Below the pieces are notes generated by a model. It did not search any database, was not told the origin of the DNA, and worked only from the letters and a program-made list of their open reading frames with translations. DNA of 12,326 bases, taken from Acidobacteriaceae bacterium. GTDB lineage: Bacteria > Acidobacteriota > Terriglobia > Terriglobales > Acidobacteriaceae. Each line of letters opens with the position of its first letter. Within the stretch, counting starts at the first letter, position 1. The stretch covers positions 1 through 12,326 of the forward strand of contig JASHUR010000183.1 in assembly GCA_030039895.1 (NCBI GenBank), given 5' to 3'. This document shows, piece after piece, positions 1-7,900 of this stretch. Made by a program: the position numbers and the translations under genes.

Positions 1-1454
1 AGCGGTAGCGCATACACGGCCCGCAGTCCGCTCTCCTGGAAATACTTCTTGAAGTACTCCCGCACCCTGGCGTCAGGATGCTCCGGTTCATCCTTGTGCT
101 GCCGAACAAGCAAAGTCTCATCCTGATCCGAAAGCCATGTAAGCAACCCGCGGAGCTGTTCAACGGTGGCATCACCCGCGGGAATACTCGCCATTCCTGA
201 GACGGCCCTCAGTTGCAGACGCCCTCGCTGGTCCAATGCGATCGCGCAGCGTTCAAACGGCAGCACCGACTGCGGGCTGTTCACGATAATCTGCAGCAGG
301 CGTTCGAGACGAAGCGTAGAGGTGATCTCAGTGCTGACATGCACCAGGGCCTCGAGAATCTCCAGTTTCCGCTCACTGAGCAGCAGGCTTGCGTTCTTCA
401 GGGCGCTGCTGATCGTCTCCGCCATGGTGTTCAGGAAGAAGAGATCGTCATCGTCGAATGCGCTTCCGTCAACTTTATTTACAGCTTCGACGACGCCGAC
501 TTCGCTGCCCTCCTGCAGGAGCGGAACGAGCAGAGCAGTATAAACAGGCGTATCGCTGTGCCCCTCATTCCGGCTTTTCAATCTGGGGTCTTCCGGGTCG
601 TCAATAATGAGGGGGTCGCCTTCTTCCGCCATGTCTGCCACGTATCCCTCACCCGGCTCTTGTATGGACCCCACTTCTATGGTTTCATCCTCACCGGCTC
701 TCGACATAAGCTTGAGATCATCACCCTCAAACATCCAGAGATGAATCGCCTGTGCGGGGATCATACTGATGACTTTTGCAGGAATGAGCTCGATAAGGGC
801 GTCGAACTCCAGGGTGGAATTCAATGACTTCTCAAGGTCGTAGAGTTGAGTGAGCCTGTGAATGGAATTCAGGCGTTCCTGTCGCAGCTCCAGTTCGCTT
901 TCAGCAGTAGCGAGAGACGAGGCGGCAAGTTTGACCAAAGGTTGCAGATCCAGGACCTGTTGCCGGGTGATCTCGCTGCCAAAGGAGAGCATCTCGAACA
1001 TGCAGGAAATGGCCCCCTCAGTAAACGGGAGATAGGCGATTGAGCTGACGGTTCGGGTGGTAAGCACGTGACCGTATTCTTCGCGCCGCAACTGGCTGCC
1101 CTTGTAAAGCAGCGGTGTCCCGTCAGGCGGAAAAATCCGCGGCTTGCCCTCCAGGATCTCCTGAGCGGGTGCTGCGTCCCCGGAAAAAGCAATGGGAATC
1201 CAGGAGGCCTGATCGCCCTCTTTTTGAATGTTGTAGAGAACACATGCGCTGTCAGGAACGGCCTGGGTAAAAGTTTCCGTGAGGATTGCTGCGCGCCCGC
1301 CGGGTTCGGTGGCGTTGAGCAGGCCAATAGCCGCTGCAAGGAGACGTTCTGTACTCAGTCCACTCACAAGGAAGATCTCAGATGCTGGAAAAGAGCGACC
1401 AAAGCGTATATATTCAACGGGCAGGTCACCCGGAGGATAGTGGCAGCCTAGCAA
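1..1454 (-). CDS. Multi-GAF domain sensor protein, C-terminus beyond window
   Basis: The minus frame is open without a stop from about 1500 to the left edge, so the gene is cut at its 3' end. Of roughly 484 visible residues I read three GAF-like domains: about 35-180, 213-357 (ending in the classic pattern NKVDGSAFDDDDLFFLNTMA then LKNA) and from about 375 to the edge. A helical, charged linker around 183-212 (ESELELRQERL) joins the first two. GAF domains bind small ligands or mediate dimerisation, and they usually feed an output domain, which would lie off the window. In some acidobacterial proteins such GAF arrays precede an HlyD-type membrane adaptor; other options are SpoIIE phosphatase, GGDEF or kinase. 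The start is uncertain. I chose TTG at 1454 because AGGA lies about nine bases upstream; GTG at 1367 is an alternative and gives a larger divergent gap. No Met occurs before about residue 152. The divergent STAS gene suggests a signalling role. Confidence 0.8.
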   Translation of the reverse strand, partial: MLGCHYPPGDLPVEYIRFGRSFPASEIFLVSGLSTERLLAAAIGLLNATEPGGRAAILTETFTQAVPDSACVLYNIQKEGDQASWIPIAFSGDAAPAQEILEGKPRIFPPDGTPLLYKGSQLRREEYGHVLTTRTVSSIAYLPFTEGAISCMFEMLSFGSEITRQQVLDLQPLVKLAASSLATAESELELRQERLNSIHRLTQLYDLEKSLNSTLEFDALIELIPAKVISMIPAQAIHLWMFEGDDLKLMSRAGEDETIEVGSIQEPGEGYVADMAEEGDPLIIDDPEDPRLKSRNEGHSDTPVYTALLVPLLQEGSEVGVVEAVNKVDGSAFDDDDLFFLNTMAETISSALKNASLLLSERKLEILEALVHVSTEITSTLRLERLLQIIVNSPQSVLPFERCAIALDQRGRLQLRAVSGMASIPAGDATVEQLRGLLTWLSDQDETLLVRQHKDEPEHPDARVREYFKKYFQESGLRAVYALP

Positions 1455-1473
1455 TCCGGGTTTCCTGTGTAAA

Positions 1474-1486
1474 GGGAATTTTTCCC
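1474..1486. promoter_or_regulatory. Small dyad between divergent GAF and STAS genes
   Basis: GGGAA-TTT-TTCCC is a perfect 5-bp inverted repeat with a 3-base spacer. It sits in the gap of about 46 bases between the putative TTG start of the GAF gene and the GTG start of the STAS gene. It could be a shared operator, but an arm this short can occur by chance. No convincing -35/-10 pair was identified on either strand. Confidence 0.2.
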
Positions 1487-1500
1487 CGGCGGAAATCAAC

Positions 1501-1839
1501 GTGGATCTCGACATCAAACAGACCGGAAATATCTGCGTTCTCAAGGTAAAGGGCGCCTTGAAGTATGGCGAGCCAGTGATCGCGTTCGATAACGCAGTGC
1601 TTGCAGCCCTGGAGTCGGGCCACACACAGCTGATCCTGGATCTATCATCGATGCCGGTGATCGACTCTTGCGGTATCGGCTCTGTGGTAAACGCCTTGCG
1701 GAAGGCCGAGCAGCTGGGAGGGGATGCGAAACTGGTCGCCCCTTCACCTTTCGCCCTGAAGACCTTCAAGATGGTAGGGATACTGCCGCTCTTCCAGCTG
1801 TACTCCACTGAAACAGAAGCGATCGAGGCGACATCCTAG
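1501..1839 (+). CDS. STAS-domain anti-sigma factor antagonist
   Basis: A 112-residue protein made of one STAS domain. It has the family's core signature: a hydrophobic strand (LILDLSSM, about 44-51) followed by DSCGIG at 55-60, in which Ser56 is the position phosphorylated in SpoIIAA/RsbV-type antagonists. In partner switching the unphosphorylated antagonist binds an anti-sigma kinase and frees the sigma factor; phosphorylation switches it off. No anti-sigma kinase or SpoIIE-type phosphatase is visible here, unless the truncated divergent GAF gene carries one. The start is GTG with only a weak GGA upstream (about 1490); the residues from the start match where STAS domains normally begin. The gene ends 49 bases before the convergent pncA stop. 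Confidence 0.88.
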   Translation: MDLDIKQTGNICVLKVKGALKYGEPVIAFDNAVLAALESGHTQLILDLSSMPVIDSCGIGSVVNALRKAEQLGGDAKLVAPSPFALKTFKMVGILPLFQLYSTETEAIEATS

Positions 1840-1888
1840 CGCGATCATCTGTCCTGCCCATATCGAGTCCGATCGGCCCGTTTTCCGC

Positions 1889-2515
1889 TCACATTCGTTG
1901 GATGACTTTGACCCCGGCCTGATGAAATAGCTCATTCATCTTCTCCACAGACCCATCGAGGTCGATGGCGCGACATGCTGGTTGAATGACTACAGCCGGC
2001 AGACCGAGCCGACGCGCATCCAGCGCCGAATATCCGACGCAAAAGTCATAGGCCAACCCTGCGAAAAAGACCCGGGTCAGGCCGCGCTCACGCAGGTATC
2101 CGCTCAGGCCTGTCGGGGTTACACGGTCGTTCTCAAAAAAAGCAGAGTATGAGTCAACATCGATTCTGTATCCCTTTCGGAGAATCAGTTCAGCCTGTGG
2201 CAGTTTCAGGGCAGGATGGAACTCTGCGCCAGCCGTGCCCTGGACGCAATGATCGGGCCAGAGCGTTTGCGGCCCGTACGCAGCCTGAATGGTCTCGAAC
2301 GCCTTCCGCCCGGGGTGGTTCGAAGCGAACGATGAATGCCCCGCCGGATGCCAGTCCTGCGTCAGAACAATGTGCTGGAATCTCGGCGCAAGCTTTCGGA
2401 TGGGATCGATTACTTGATCGCCCTGCGGCACCGCCAGGGCTCCGCCCGGGCAGAAGTCGTTCTGCACGTCCACGACTACGAAAACGTCTTCTGAGGTGAT
2501 TTCCATTTCAATCAC
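1889..2515 (-). CDS. pncA: Nicotinamidase (isochorismatase-fold hydrolase)
   Basis: Hydrolyses nicotinamide to nicotinate and ammonia in the cytoplasm, the first step of Preiss-Handler salvage. From the GTG start it is 208 residues, typical for the family. The catalytic triad is visible: Asp16 in VVDVQNDF, Lys114 in LRKGY, and Cys159 in GLAYDFCV. Metal ligands fit Asp54 and His56 in QDWHPAGH and His89 in WPDHCVQGT. The start is not settled: GTG at 2515 and ATG at 2506 both lack a well-placed Shine-Dalgarno sequence, and both leave the first catalytic Asp intact. It is divergent from pncB with a 125-base gap, which supports coordinated control of the two successive salvage steps. The motif set is specific enough to prefer nicotinamidase over a generic isochorismatase. 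Confidence 0.93.
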   Translation of the reverse strand: MIEMEITSEDVFVVVDVQNDFCPGGALAVPQGDQVIDPIRKLAPRFQHIVLTQDWHPAGHSSFASNHPGRKAFETIQAAYGPQTLWPDHCVQGTAGAEFHPALKLPQAELILRKGYRIDVDSYSAFFENDRVTPTGLSGYLRERGLTRVFFAGLAYDFCVGYSALDARRLGLPAVVIQPACRAIDLDGSVEKMNELFHQAGVKVIQRM

Positions 2516-2539
2516 GAAAATGCCAGTTTCCCTCGAGTG

Positions 2540-2559
2540 TCAAAGGTTATCAAAGGCAA
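2540..2559. promoter_or_regulatory. Tandem TCAAAGG repeat in pncA-pncB divergent region
   Basis: TCAAAGG occurs at 2540-2546 and again at 2550-2556. The start-to-start distance is 10 bases, so both copies face the same side of the helix. They lie in the shared upstream region of pncA and pncB. A same-face direct repeat is a plausible binding site for a regulator of NAD salvage, but no regulator gene is present in the window. The sequence does not obviously match a known NAD-regulator box that I can recall. A further 5-bp inverted repeat, CTGGC (2599-2603) and GCCAG (2615-2619), lies closer to pncB. Confidence 0.25.
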
Positions 2560-2640
2560 CGGCCCATCGCCGGATCGGGCACGCATACATGGCGCCTTCT
2601 GGCATAGAGGTTACGCCAGTTGAAGTAAAGTGATCTTATC

Positions 2641-4026
2641 GTGATCATTAACCTCGCACGCCGGGCGCATAACCACAATTGGGAGCTGGACCCGATTACT
2701 CGGTCGCTTCTGGATACAGACTTCTACAAGCTTTTGATGCTGCAGTTCATCTGGCGAAACTTCCCGAAAACCAATGCTTCCTTTTCCCTTATCAATCGTT
2801 CGACGCAGACGCTGCTTGGCGATTTGATCAATGTTGACGAGCTTAGGGAGCAACTGGAGCATACAAAGAAGCTGCGGTTTCACAAGTCAGAGGTGATCTG
2901 GCTTGCCGGCAACACCTTCTATGGGCATCGCGGCATCTTTGATCCCGAATTTCTCGATTGGCTTGAACACGATTTTCGACTTTCAGATTATGAGTTGTCT
3001 GTCCGGGACGGCCAATTCTCACTCGCGTTCCGCGGGCTGTGGACAGAGACCACGATGTGGGAGATCTACTCGCTTTCCATTGTGGATGAATTGAAAACGC
3101 GGGCAGGGCTGAAGCATCTCAGCGAGTTCGAGCTGGACATTCTCTACGCGCGCGCCAAAACAAAACTCTGGGAAAAGATGGAACAACTGCGCGACATTCC
3201 CTGTTTGAGGGTGAGCGATTTCGGCACAAGAAGAAGGCACAGCTTTCTGTGGCAGGAATATGTGGTCAAGGCGATGAGCGATGTCCTCGGCGAGAGCTTT
3301 GCCGGAACCTCCAATACGTTTCTGGCCTACAAGCACGACCTGGAGGCGATTGGCACAAATGCGCACGAGCTGCCGATGGTATTGGCCGCAATGGCTGACA
3401 CGGATGAAGAATTGAGGGAGTCACAATACCGCCTTCTCGATATGTGGCAGCAAACCTATCACGGAGAATTGCTGATTTTGCTTCCTGATACCTTCGGCAC
3501 AACCCAGTTCTTCCGTCACGCACCAGACTGGGTGGCGGATTGGACCGGACAACGTGCGGACAGCAAGGACCCGTTCGTTGCAGGGGACGAATACATTGCA
3601 TGGCTGAAAGAGAGAGGCCGTGATCCCAAGAAGAAACTGTTCATTGCCTCAGACGGACTTGATGCCGACCAGATCGTGAGGCTGCACGCTTATTTTGCAG
3701 GAACAATTCTCAATGGAGCTACTCCTGCTGACTTCCACTCGGCGAGTGATTTTCTCGATGAACGAAAGTGGAGCCCTGAACGACGCATCCGTTTCAGCGC
3801 GGGCTGGGGTACATTGCTTACAAATGATTTTCGTAACTGCAATCCGCAGGGCGATGAACGATTCGAACCAGTGAGCCTTGTGTGCAAGCTAAACGACGTT
3901 GACGGCAGACCCGCAGTGAAGCTATCCGATAATTTCCAGAAAGTGCAGGGACCGCCGGAGCAGGTTGAACGTTATCGGCAGGTGTTTGGGTTGGAGGGAA
4001 TTGCGGATACTCCGGTTGTGGTGTAA
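2641..4026 (+). CDS. pncB: Nicotinate phosphoribosyltransferase
   Basis: Converts nicotinate plus PRPP to nicotinate mononucleotide with ATP hydrolysis, the entry to NAD via NaMN. It has 461 residues, somewhat longer than E. coli PncB (about 400). The N-terminal signature DTDFYKLLM is at 25-33. The segment GTNAHELPM places His242 at the conserved His that is transiently phosphorylated in this family (His219 in Salmonella). The SDGLDADQI and FSAGWGTLLTND segments (about 340-400) fit the phosphate-binding C-terminal barrel region. The GTG start is the only initiation codon after the upstream in-frame TAA at 2626 that keeps the N-terminal motif; its Shine-Dalgarno is weak. It is the first gene of a plus-strand pair with the downstream phosphoribosyltransferase and is divergent from pncA, so substrate and enzyme for successive steps are encoded together. 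Confidence 0.95.
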   Translation: MIINLARRAHNHNWELDPITRSLLDTDFYKLLMLQFIWRNFPKTNASFSLINRSTQTLLGDLINVDELREQLEHTKKLRFHKSEVIWLAGNTFYGHRGIFDPEFLDWLEHDFRLSDYELSVRDGQFSLAFRGLWTETTMWEIYSLSIVDELKTRAGLKHLSEFELDILYARAKTKLWEKMEQLRDIPCLRVSDFGTRRRHSFLWQEYVVKAMSDVLGESFAGTSNTFLAYKHDLEAIGTNAHELPMVLAAMADTDEELRESQYRLLDMWQQTYHGELLILLPDTFGTTQFFRHAPDWVADWTGQRADSKDPFVAGDEYIAWLKERGRDPKKKLFIASDGLDADQIVRLHAYFAGTILNGATPADFHSASDFLDERKWSPERRIRFSAGWGTLLTNDFRNCNPQGDERFEPVSLVCKLNDVDGRPAVKLSDNFQKVQGPPEQVERYRQVFGLEGIADTPVVV

Positions 4027-4068
4027 TTGCGCAGGTCTGCAGGTTCGGCCTCCAAAGCCCTGGCAAGC

Positions 4069-4073
4069 GGAGG
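4069..4073 (+). promoter_or_regulatory. Ribosome binding site fixing the start of the downstream phosphoribosyltransferase
   Basis: GGAGG stands 4 bases before the ATG at 4078. This favours that ATG over the in-frame TTG at 4027, which abuts the pncB stop and has no Shine-Dalgarno sequence of its own. Confidence 0.7.
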
Positions 4074-4077
4074 GCAG

Positions 4078-4746
4078 ATGATCTTCAGGAACAGACAACA
4101 TGCCGGACAAAAGCTGGCCCAGGAACTCGACGATCTCGTTGGGCAGGAAGACTTACTGGTGCTCGGAGTTCCGCGCGGCGGTGTTCCGGTTGCATTTGAG
4201 ATAGCACAACATCTGCATGCTCCTCTGGATGTGTTTCTCTCCAGAAAACTCGGGGTACCGGGCCAGGAAGAGCTCGCTTTTGGAGCGATCACAGCAGACG
4301 GCGGGCGCTTTCTCGATAGTGAAATCGTAGCTGCGGCCGGCCTGTCGTCTGCGGAGATCGAAAAGATCACCCGTGCGACTGAGGAGAAGGTACGGGAGCG
4401 CGCCAGGCTTTACCGTGAAGGGCGTCCGCCGCTTAAGGTCGAGGGGCGGACTGTAATTCTTGTCGATGATGGGGTCGCTACAGGAGCCAGCATGTACGCT
4501 GCAATGCAGGTTCTGGAGAGGATGAAACCCAAACGTCTGATCGTTGCTGTTCCCGTCGTATCCAGAAACGCAGGGAACTGGCTGCGGCTCCATGCAGATC
4601 GGCTCGTGACGTTGCATGCCCCGGAGAATTTCTATGCAGTCGGGCAGTTCTACAACGACTTCTCACAGGTATCGGACGACGAGGTGATAAACCTGCTGAG
4701 ACGAGCAGATCGCATGATTGCCAGTCTGCCCCCTGAAGATGGATGA
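4078..4746 (+). CDS. PRPP-dependent phosphoribosyltransferase family protein
   Basis: A type I PRTase-fold protein of 222 residues from the ATG chosen by its strong GGAGG. The PRPP-binding signature is ILVDDGVATGASM at about 127-139: two acidic residues, then the phosphate loop. An N-terminal loop with LGVPRGGVPVA (29-39) and SRKLGVPGQEELAFGA (55-70) is typical of the subgroup resembling mycobacterial Rv0571c, whose physiological acceptor base is not well established. There is no purine or pyrimidine specificity motif that I can name. It lies 51 bases after pncB on the same strand and is probably cotranscribed. The simplest reading is a role near nucleotide or NAD salvage, but this rests on context only. 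It ends 34 bases before the convergent TPR gene. Confidence 0.85.
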   Translation: MIFRNRQHAGQKLAQELDDLVGQEDLLVLGVPRGGVPVAFEIAQHLHAPLDVFLSRKLGVPGQEELAFGAITADGGRFLDSEIVAAAGLSSAEIEKITRATEEKVRERARLYREGRPPLKVEGRTVILVDDGVATGASMYAAMQVLERMKPKRLIVAVPVVSRNAGNWLRLHADRLVTLHAPENFYAVGQFYNDFSQVSDDEVINLLRRADRMIASLPPEDG

Positions 4747-4780
4747 GGTTGTCTGTCCTGCCGTGCGATGGATGCTGGCC

Positions 4781-5281
4781 TTACTCTGAAAGGATTGGTT
4801 CCGGGGCCTCTTCCGTCATAGGCGCCAATTCCTTATGGCGCTCAAGAAAGCGAACGCAAGCGTTCCAGCGCAGGATGGAAGAATCGTTGCCCGTAGGCCG
4901 CAGCCGCTCCGCTTCCTCGAAAAACTGTAGCGCCTTCACAATCCAGTCATGAACATAACCACTGAATCCGGGCCCCTTGGAGCTATAGAGCGCCTTTGCA
5001 CGCCGCTCCCACGCAATCCCGGAATAGTAGGCGCGATCGTACGGCGACGCCAGGGCGGTCACCATTTCTATCGCTCTGGCAAAGGAACTGCCATCCTGAG
5101 GAATTTCATCGGTAAGCGCAAGGATAAGGCTGATTCGCGCCTGATGGCTCGCAGGATCAATTTCGAGGATGTCGAGACAGATGCTCACGGCTTCATTTGG
5201 CTCGCCTAACAGGCGATAACGCTCGGCCTTGGCCAATGCGGTTTCTATGCTGTCACGGGAGATGGGCTTGAGTTTGAACAT
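4781..5281 (-). CDS. Small TPR-like protein downstream of sdhB
   Basis: A 166-residue soluble protein with no signal peptide or membrane segment. It reads as helix-turn-helix repeats: a TPR-like unit at about 13-46 (ALAKAERYRLLGEPNEAVSI, then ILEIDPASHQARISL) and a second helical pair at about 108-150 with FFEEAERLRP and LRWNACVRFLERH. The start is well supported: AGGAGG lies about 7 bases before the ATG. It begins 34 bases after the sdhB stop on the same strand, so it is probably the last gene of the sdh operon. I do not know its function. TPR proteins usually mediate protein contacts, so an assembly or regulatory role for complex II is possible, but nothing in the sequence proves it. The C-terminus is acidic and Pro/Glu-rich. 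Confidence 0.8.
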   Translation of the reverse strand: MFKLKPISRDSIETALAKAERYRLLGEPNEAVSICLDILEIDPASHQARISLILALTDEIPQDGSSFARAIEMVTALASPYDRAYYSGIAWERRAKALYSSKGPGFSGYVHDWIVKALQFFEEAERLRPTGNDSSILRWNACVRFLERHKELAPMTEEAPEPILSE

Positions 5282-5315
5282 TGAGTGACCTCCTGTTCGT
5301 TCTGATCCCTACGCG

Positions 5316-6053
5316 TTACAAGATGTGGAACAGTTGCTTCAGAGGATCGAAGAACTGGTCCACCACCCGCTCCTTGAGCGGAATAATCGCGTTCTCTGTA
5401 ATCGTAATCGACTCGGGGCACACCTGGCGGCAACAGGTGGTGATATTGCAGTAGCCGATGTTGTGCTTGCGGCGCAGATCGCTCACGCGGTCCTCAGCGT
5501 CCAGCGGATGCATCTCAAGCGCAGCCGCATGGACCAGCAAACGAGGGCCGATGAACTCGTCCTGCTTGTGATGCTCGCGCAGAACGTGGCACACATCCTG
5601 ACACAGAAAACACTCGATACACTTGCGAAATTCCTGCACGCGCTCGACGTCGGCCTGCTGCATACGCCAGGTACCATCGGGTGAGTCAGGCAAGCGCGGC
5701 CTGAATGGCCGGATCGTCTTCTTCGCACGAAAATTCCACGAGACATCGGTGACCAGATCGCGTATCAACGGAAAGGTGCGCATGGGTTCGAGGATGACCG
5801 GCATCTCCAGGTTGATGTTGCTGAGACGGGTCATGCACATGAGCTTTGGTGTTCCGTTGATTTCAGCGGAGCAGGAGCCGCACTTGCCGGCTTTGCAGTT
5901 CCAGCGCACGGCGAGATCGTTCGCCTGCTGCGCCTGGATACGGTGCACAGCATCCAGAACGACCATGCCCTCTTCGACGGGCGTGGAATAGTCCTGGAAG
6001 GCGCCGCCTGCGGGGTCTCCGCGCCAGATGCGAAATGTCGCTTGCGTGGCCAT
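5316..6053 (-). CDS. sdhB: Succinate dehydrogenase iron-sulfur subunit
   Basis: Carries electrons from the flavoprotein to the membrane quinone site of complex II. It has 245 residues and all three cluster motifs: [2Fe-2S] ligands Cys53, Cys58, Cys61 and Cys73 (CKAGKCGSC, then LMCMT); [4Fe-4S] ligands Cys145, Cys148 and Cys151 (CIECFLC) with Cys212 (CPE); [3Fe-4S] ligands Cys155, Cys202 and Cys208. The spacing parallels E. coli SdhB with a constant shift of about four residues. An extra Cys207 lies next to a ligand. AGAGGA sits about 7 bases before the ATG. It lies 32 bases after sdhA and is followed by the TPR gene. Fumarate reductase is the alternative name for this subunit family; the company of a five-helix SdhC-type anchor favours SDH. 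Confidence 0.96.
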   Translation of the reverse strand: MATQATFRIWRGDPAGGAFQDYSTPVEEGMVVLDAVHRIQAQQANDLAVRWNCKAGKCGSCSAEINGTPKLMCMTRLSNINLEMPVILEPMRTFPLIRDLVTDVSWNFRAKKTIRPFRPRLPDSPDGTWRMQQADVERVQEFRKCIECFLCQDVCHVLREHHKQDEFIGPRLLVHAAALEMHPLDAEDRVSDLRRKHNIGYCNITTCCRQVCPESITITENAIIPLKERVVDQFFDPLKQLFHIL

Positions 6054-6085
6054 CTATATTCCTCTTTGTCTGTTTCCTTTCCTCA

Positions 6086-7900
6086 TTACTTCATTTCTTC
6101 GATTACAGCCTTTAATTCATCGGGCATCGGCGAGAGGGCAATCTTCTCCACTTGCATTGCCCCATCCGCACCACTCTTGACGACAATGTTGTATTTACCC
6201 CATTCGGCGTCTTTGTTGGGAAAGTCCTCACGAAACTGCGCACCGCGGCTCTCTTTGCGCATCAGCGCCGCGCGGGTGACGGCCTCAGACACGATGATCA
6301 GGTTGGTCACGTCTACTGAGGTGTGCCAGCCATTGTTGTACTCACGGTTGCCGACAACTCCGATACGCTCGGCCCGCGCGCGGAATTTCTCAATGGCAGC
6401 CAGCGCCTGCTGCATTTCCTGCTCGGTCCGAACGATGCCGACCAGATCCTGCATGGTGTCCTGCAGGTCGTATTGGATCTGGTAGGGATTTTCACCGGCA
6501 GGTCCGCGATCGAAGGGCGCGAGGGCAGCGGCTGCCGTTGCCTGAAGCTGTTGCTCATCAACTGTTGCAGCGGCGCGGGTCTTTGCGAATTCTGCGGCAT
6601 ATCGCCCTGCGCGCCGTCCGAATACAAGCAGATCAGAGAGCGAATTCCCGCCCAGCCGGTTCGCGCCGTGCAGCCCTGCCGCGACTTCGCCGGCGGCGAA
6701 GAGTCCGGGCACCGTGGACATCTGCGTGTCGCCATCGACGCGGATTCCGCCCATCACGTAGTGAGTGGTAGGGCCGACTTCCATCTGCTCCTGAGTGATA
6801 TCCAGATCCGCAAGCTGCTTGAACTGGTGGTACATGCTGGGGAGCTTGCGCTTGATGTGCTCCTCGGATTTCGGAAGATGCTTTTTTATCCAGGAAATGT
6901 CAAGGTAGACGCCACCATGCGGCGAACCGCGCCCCGCTTTTACTTCGCGATTGATGCAGCGTGCGACATGATCGCGTGTGAGCAGTTCGGGAGGCCGGCG
7001 CGCATTTTTATCGCCCTGTGTATAGCGCCATCCCTCCTCTTCGGTGTCCGCAGTCTGCTCCTTATAGAGATCGGGAATGTCGTCGAACATGAAGCGTCGG
7101 CCCTCGCTGTTGCGCAGCACGCCGCCTTCGCCGCGCACTCCTTCTGTTACCAGAATGCCGCGCACGCTGATAGGCCAGACCATCCCGGTTGGATGAAACT
7201 GAACGAACTCCATGTCCTGAAGTTCGGCACCCGCGTGATAGGCCAGCGCAAGCCCATCGCCGGTGTATTCCCAACTGTTGCTGGTGATCTTGTACGCGCG
7301 GCCAATGCCTCCAGTAGCCAGCACGACGGCCTTTGCCTGCCATAGATAAAAACGGCCCTTCTCGCGGTCGTATCCACAGGCGCCCGCAATTTGCCCGCCG
7401 TCAAGCAGCAGACGGAGCACGGTGCACTCCATGTGGACTTCCATACCGGCGTGAATGCCGTGGTCCTGAAGCGTGCGAATCATTTCAAGGCCGGTGCGGT
7501 CTCCGACATGGGCCAGACGTGGATACCGGTGCCCGCCAAAGTTCCGCTGAAGAATTCTGCCGTCTTTGGTGCGGTCGAAAAGCGCGCCCCACGCTTCGAG
7601 TTCGCGCACGCAGTCCGGGGCTTCCCTGGCATGCAGCTCGGCCATACGCCAGTTGTTGAGGTATTGGCCGCCACGCATCGTATCAGAGAAATGCACGCGC
7701 CAGTTGTCGCGATCATCGACGTTGGCAAGAGCAGCGGCAATGCCGCCCTCAGCCATTACAGTGTGGGCCTTGCCCAGCAGCGACTTGCAGACCACTCCCA
7801 CTTTCGCGCCGGTCGCGGCGGCCTCAATGGCGGCGCGAAGGCCCGCACCACCTGCTCCGATCACCAGAACGTCGTACGAGAACCGCTGGAATTCCGGCAT
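6086..7900 (-). CDS. sdhA: Succinate dehydrogenase flavoprotein subunit
   Basis: Oxidises succinate to fumarate with covalently bound FAD. It has 604 residues. The dinucleotide fold VIGAGGAGLRAA is at 13-24. His46 in GKAHTVMAEGGI is at the position of the histidine that links FAD covalently in SdhA/FrdA. Substrate-site residues appear in order: His236 (FHPTG), Arg256 (GVRGEGG), Arg309/Arg314 (TRDHVAR), His380 (THYVMGGI) and Arg415 (ANRLGGNSLSDL). The C-terminal helical domain is complete. The ATG abuts the sdhC stop codon with no gap, implying translational coupling. The order sdhC-sdhA-sdhB matches a single-anchor SDH operon. I cannot separate succinate oxidation from fumarate reduction by motif alone. 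Confidence 0.96.
   Translation of the reverse strand: MPEFQRFSYDVLVIGAGGAGLRAAIEAAATGAKVGVVCKSLLGKAHTVMAEGGIAAALANVDDRDNWRVHFSDTMRGGQYLNNWRMAELHAREAPDCVRELEAWGALFDRTKDGRILQRNFGGHRYPRLAHVGDRTGLEMIRTLQDHGIHAGMEVHMECTVLRLLLDGGQIAGACGYDREKGRFYLWQAKAVVLATGGIGRAYKITSNSWEYTGDGLALAYHAGAELQDMEFVQFHPTGMVWPISVRGILVTEGVRGEGGVLRNSEGRRFMFDDIPDLYKEQTADTEEEGWRYTQGDKNARRPPELLTRDHVARCINREVKAGRGSPHGGVYLDISWIKKHLPKSEEHIKRKLPSMYHQFKQLADLDITQEQMEVGPTTHYVMGGIRVDGDTQMSTVPGLFAAGEVAAGLHGANRLGGNSLSDLLVFGRRAGRYAAEFAKTRAAATVDEQQLQATAAAALAPFDRGPAGENPYQIQYDLQDTMQDLVGIVRTEQEMQQALAAIEKFRARAERIGVVGNREYNNGWHTSVDVTNLIIVSEAVTRAALMRKESRGAQFREDFPNKDAEWGKYNIVVKSGADGAMQVEKIALSPMPDELKAVIEEMK

Noticed and set aside
213..827. A 204-codon plus-strand open frame inside the left-edge region
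   Set aside because: It lies antisense to the minus-strand frame, which is open across the whole region and encodes clear GAF domains. The plus-strand product shows no recognisable domain, so it is a shadow.
4027..4077. Extended N-terminus of the downstream phosphoribosyltransferase from a TTG
   Set aside because: The TTG abuts the pncB stop without a Shine-Dalgarno sequence, whereas the ATG at 4078 has GGAGG. The extra 17 residues resemble no part of the family.
6323..7345. A 340-codon plus-strand open frame
   Set aside because: It is fully antisense to sdhA, whose motifs are intact throughout. The product is low in recognisable structure, and its length comes from the GC-rich codon pattern of the opposite strand.
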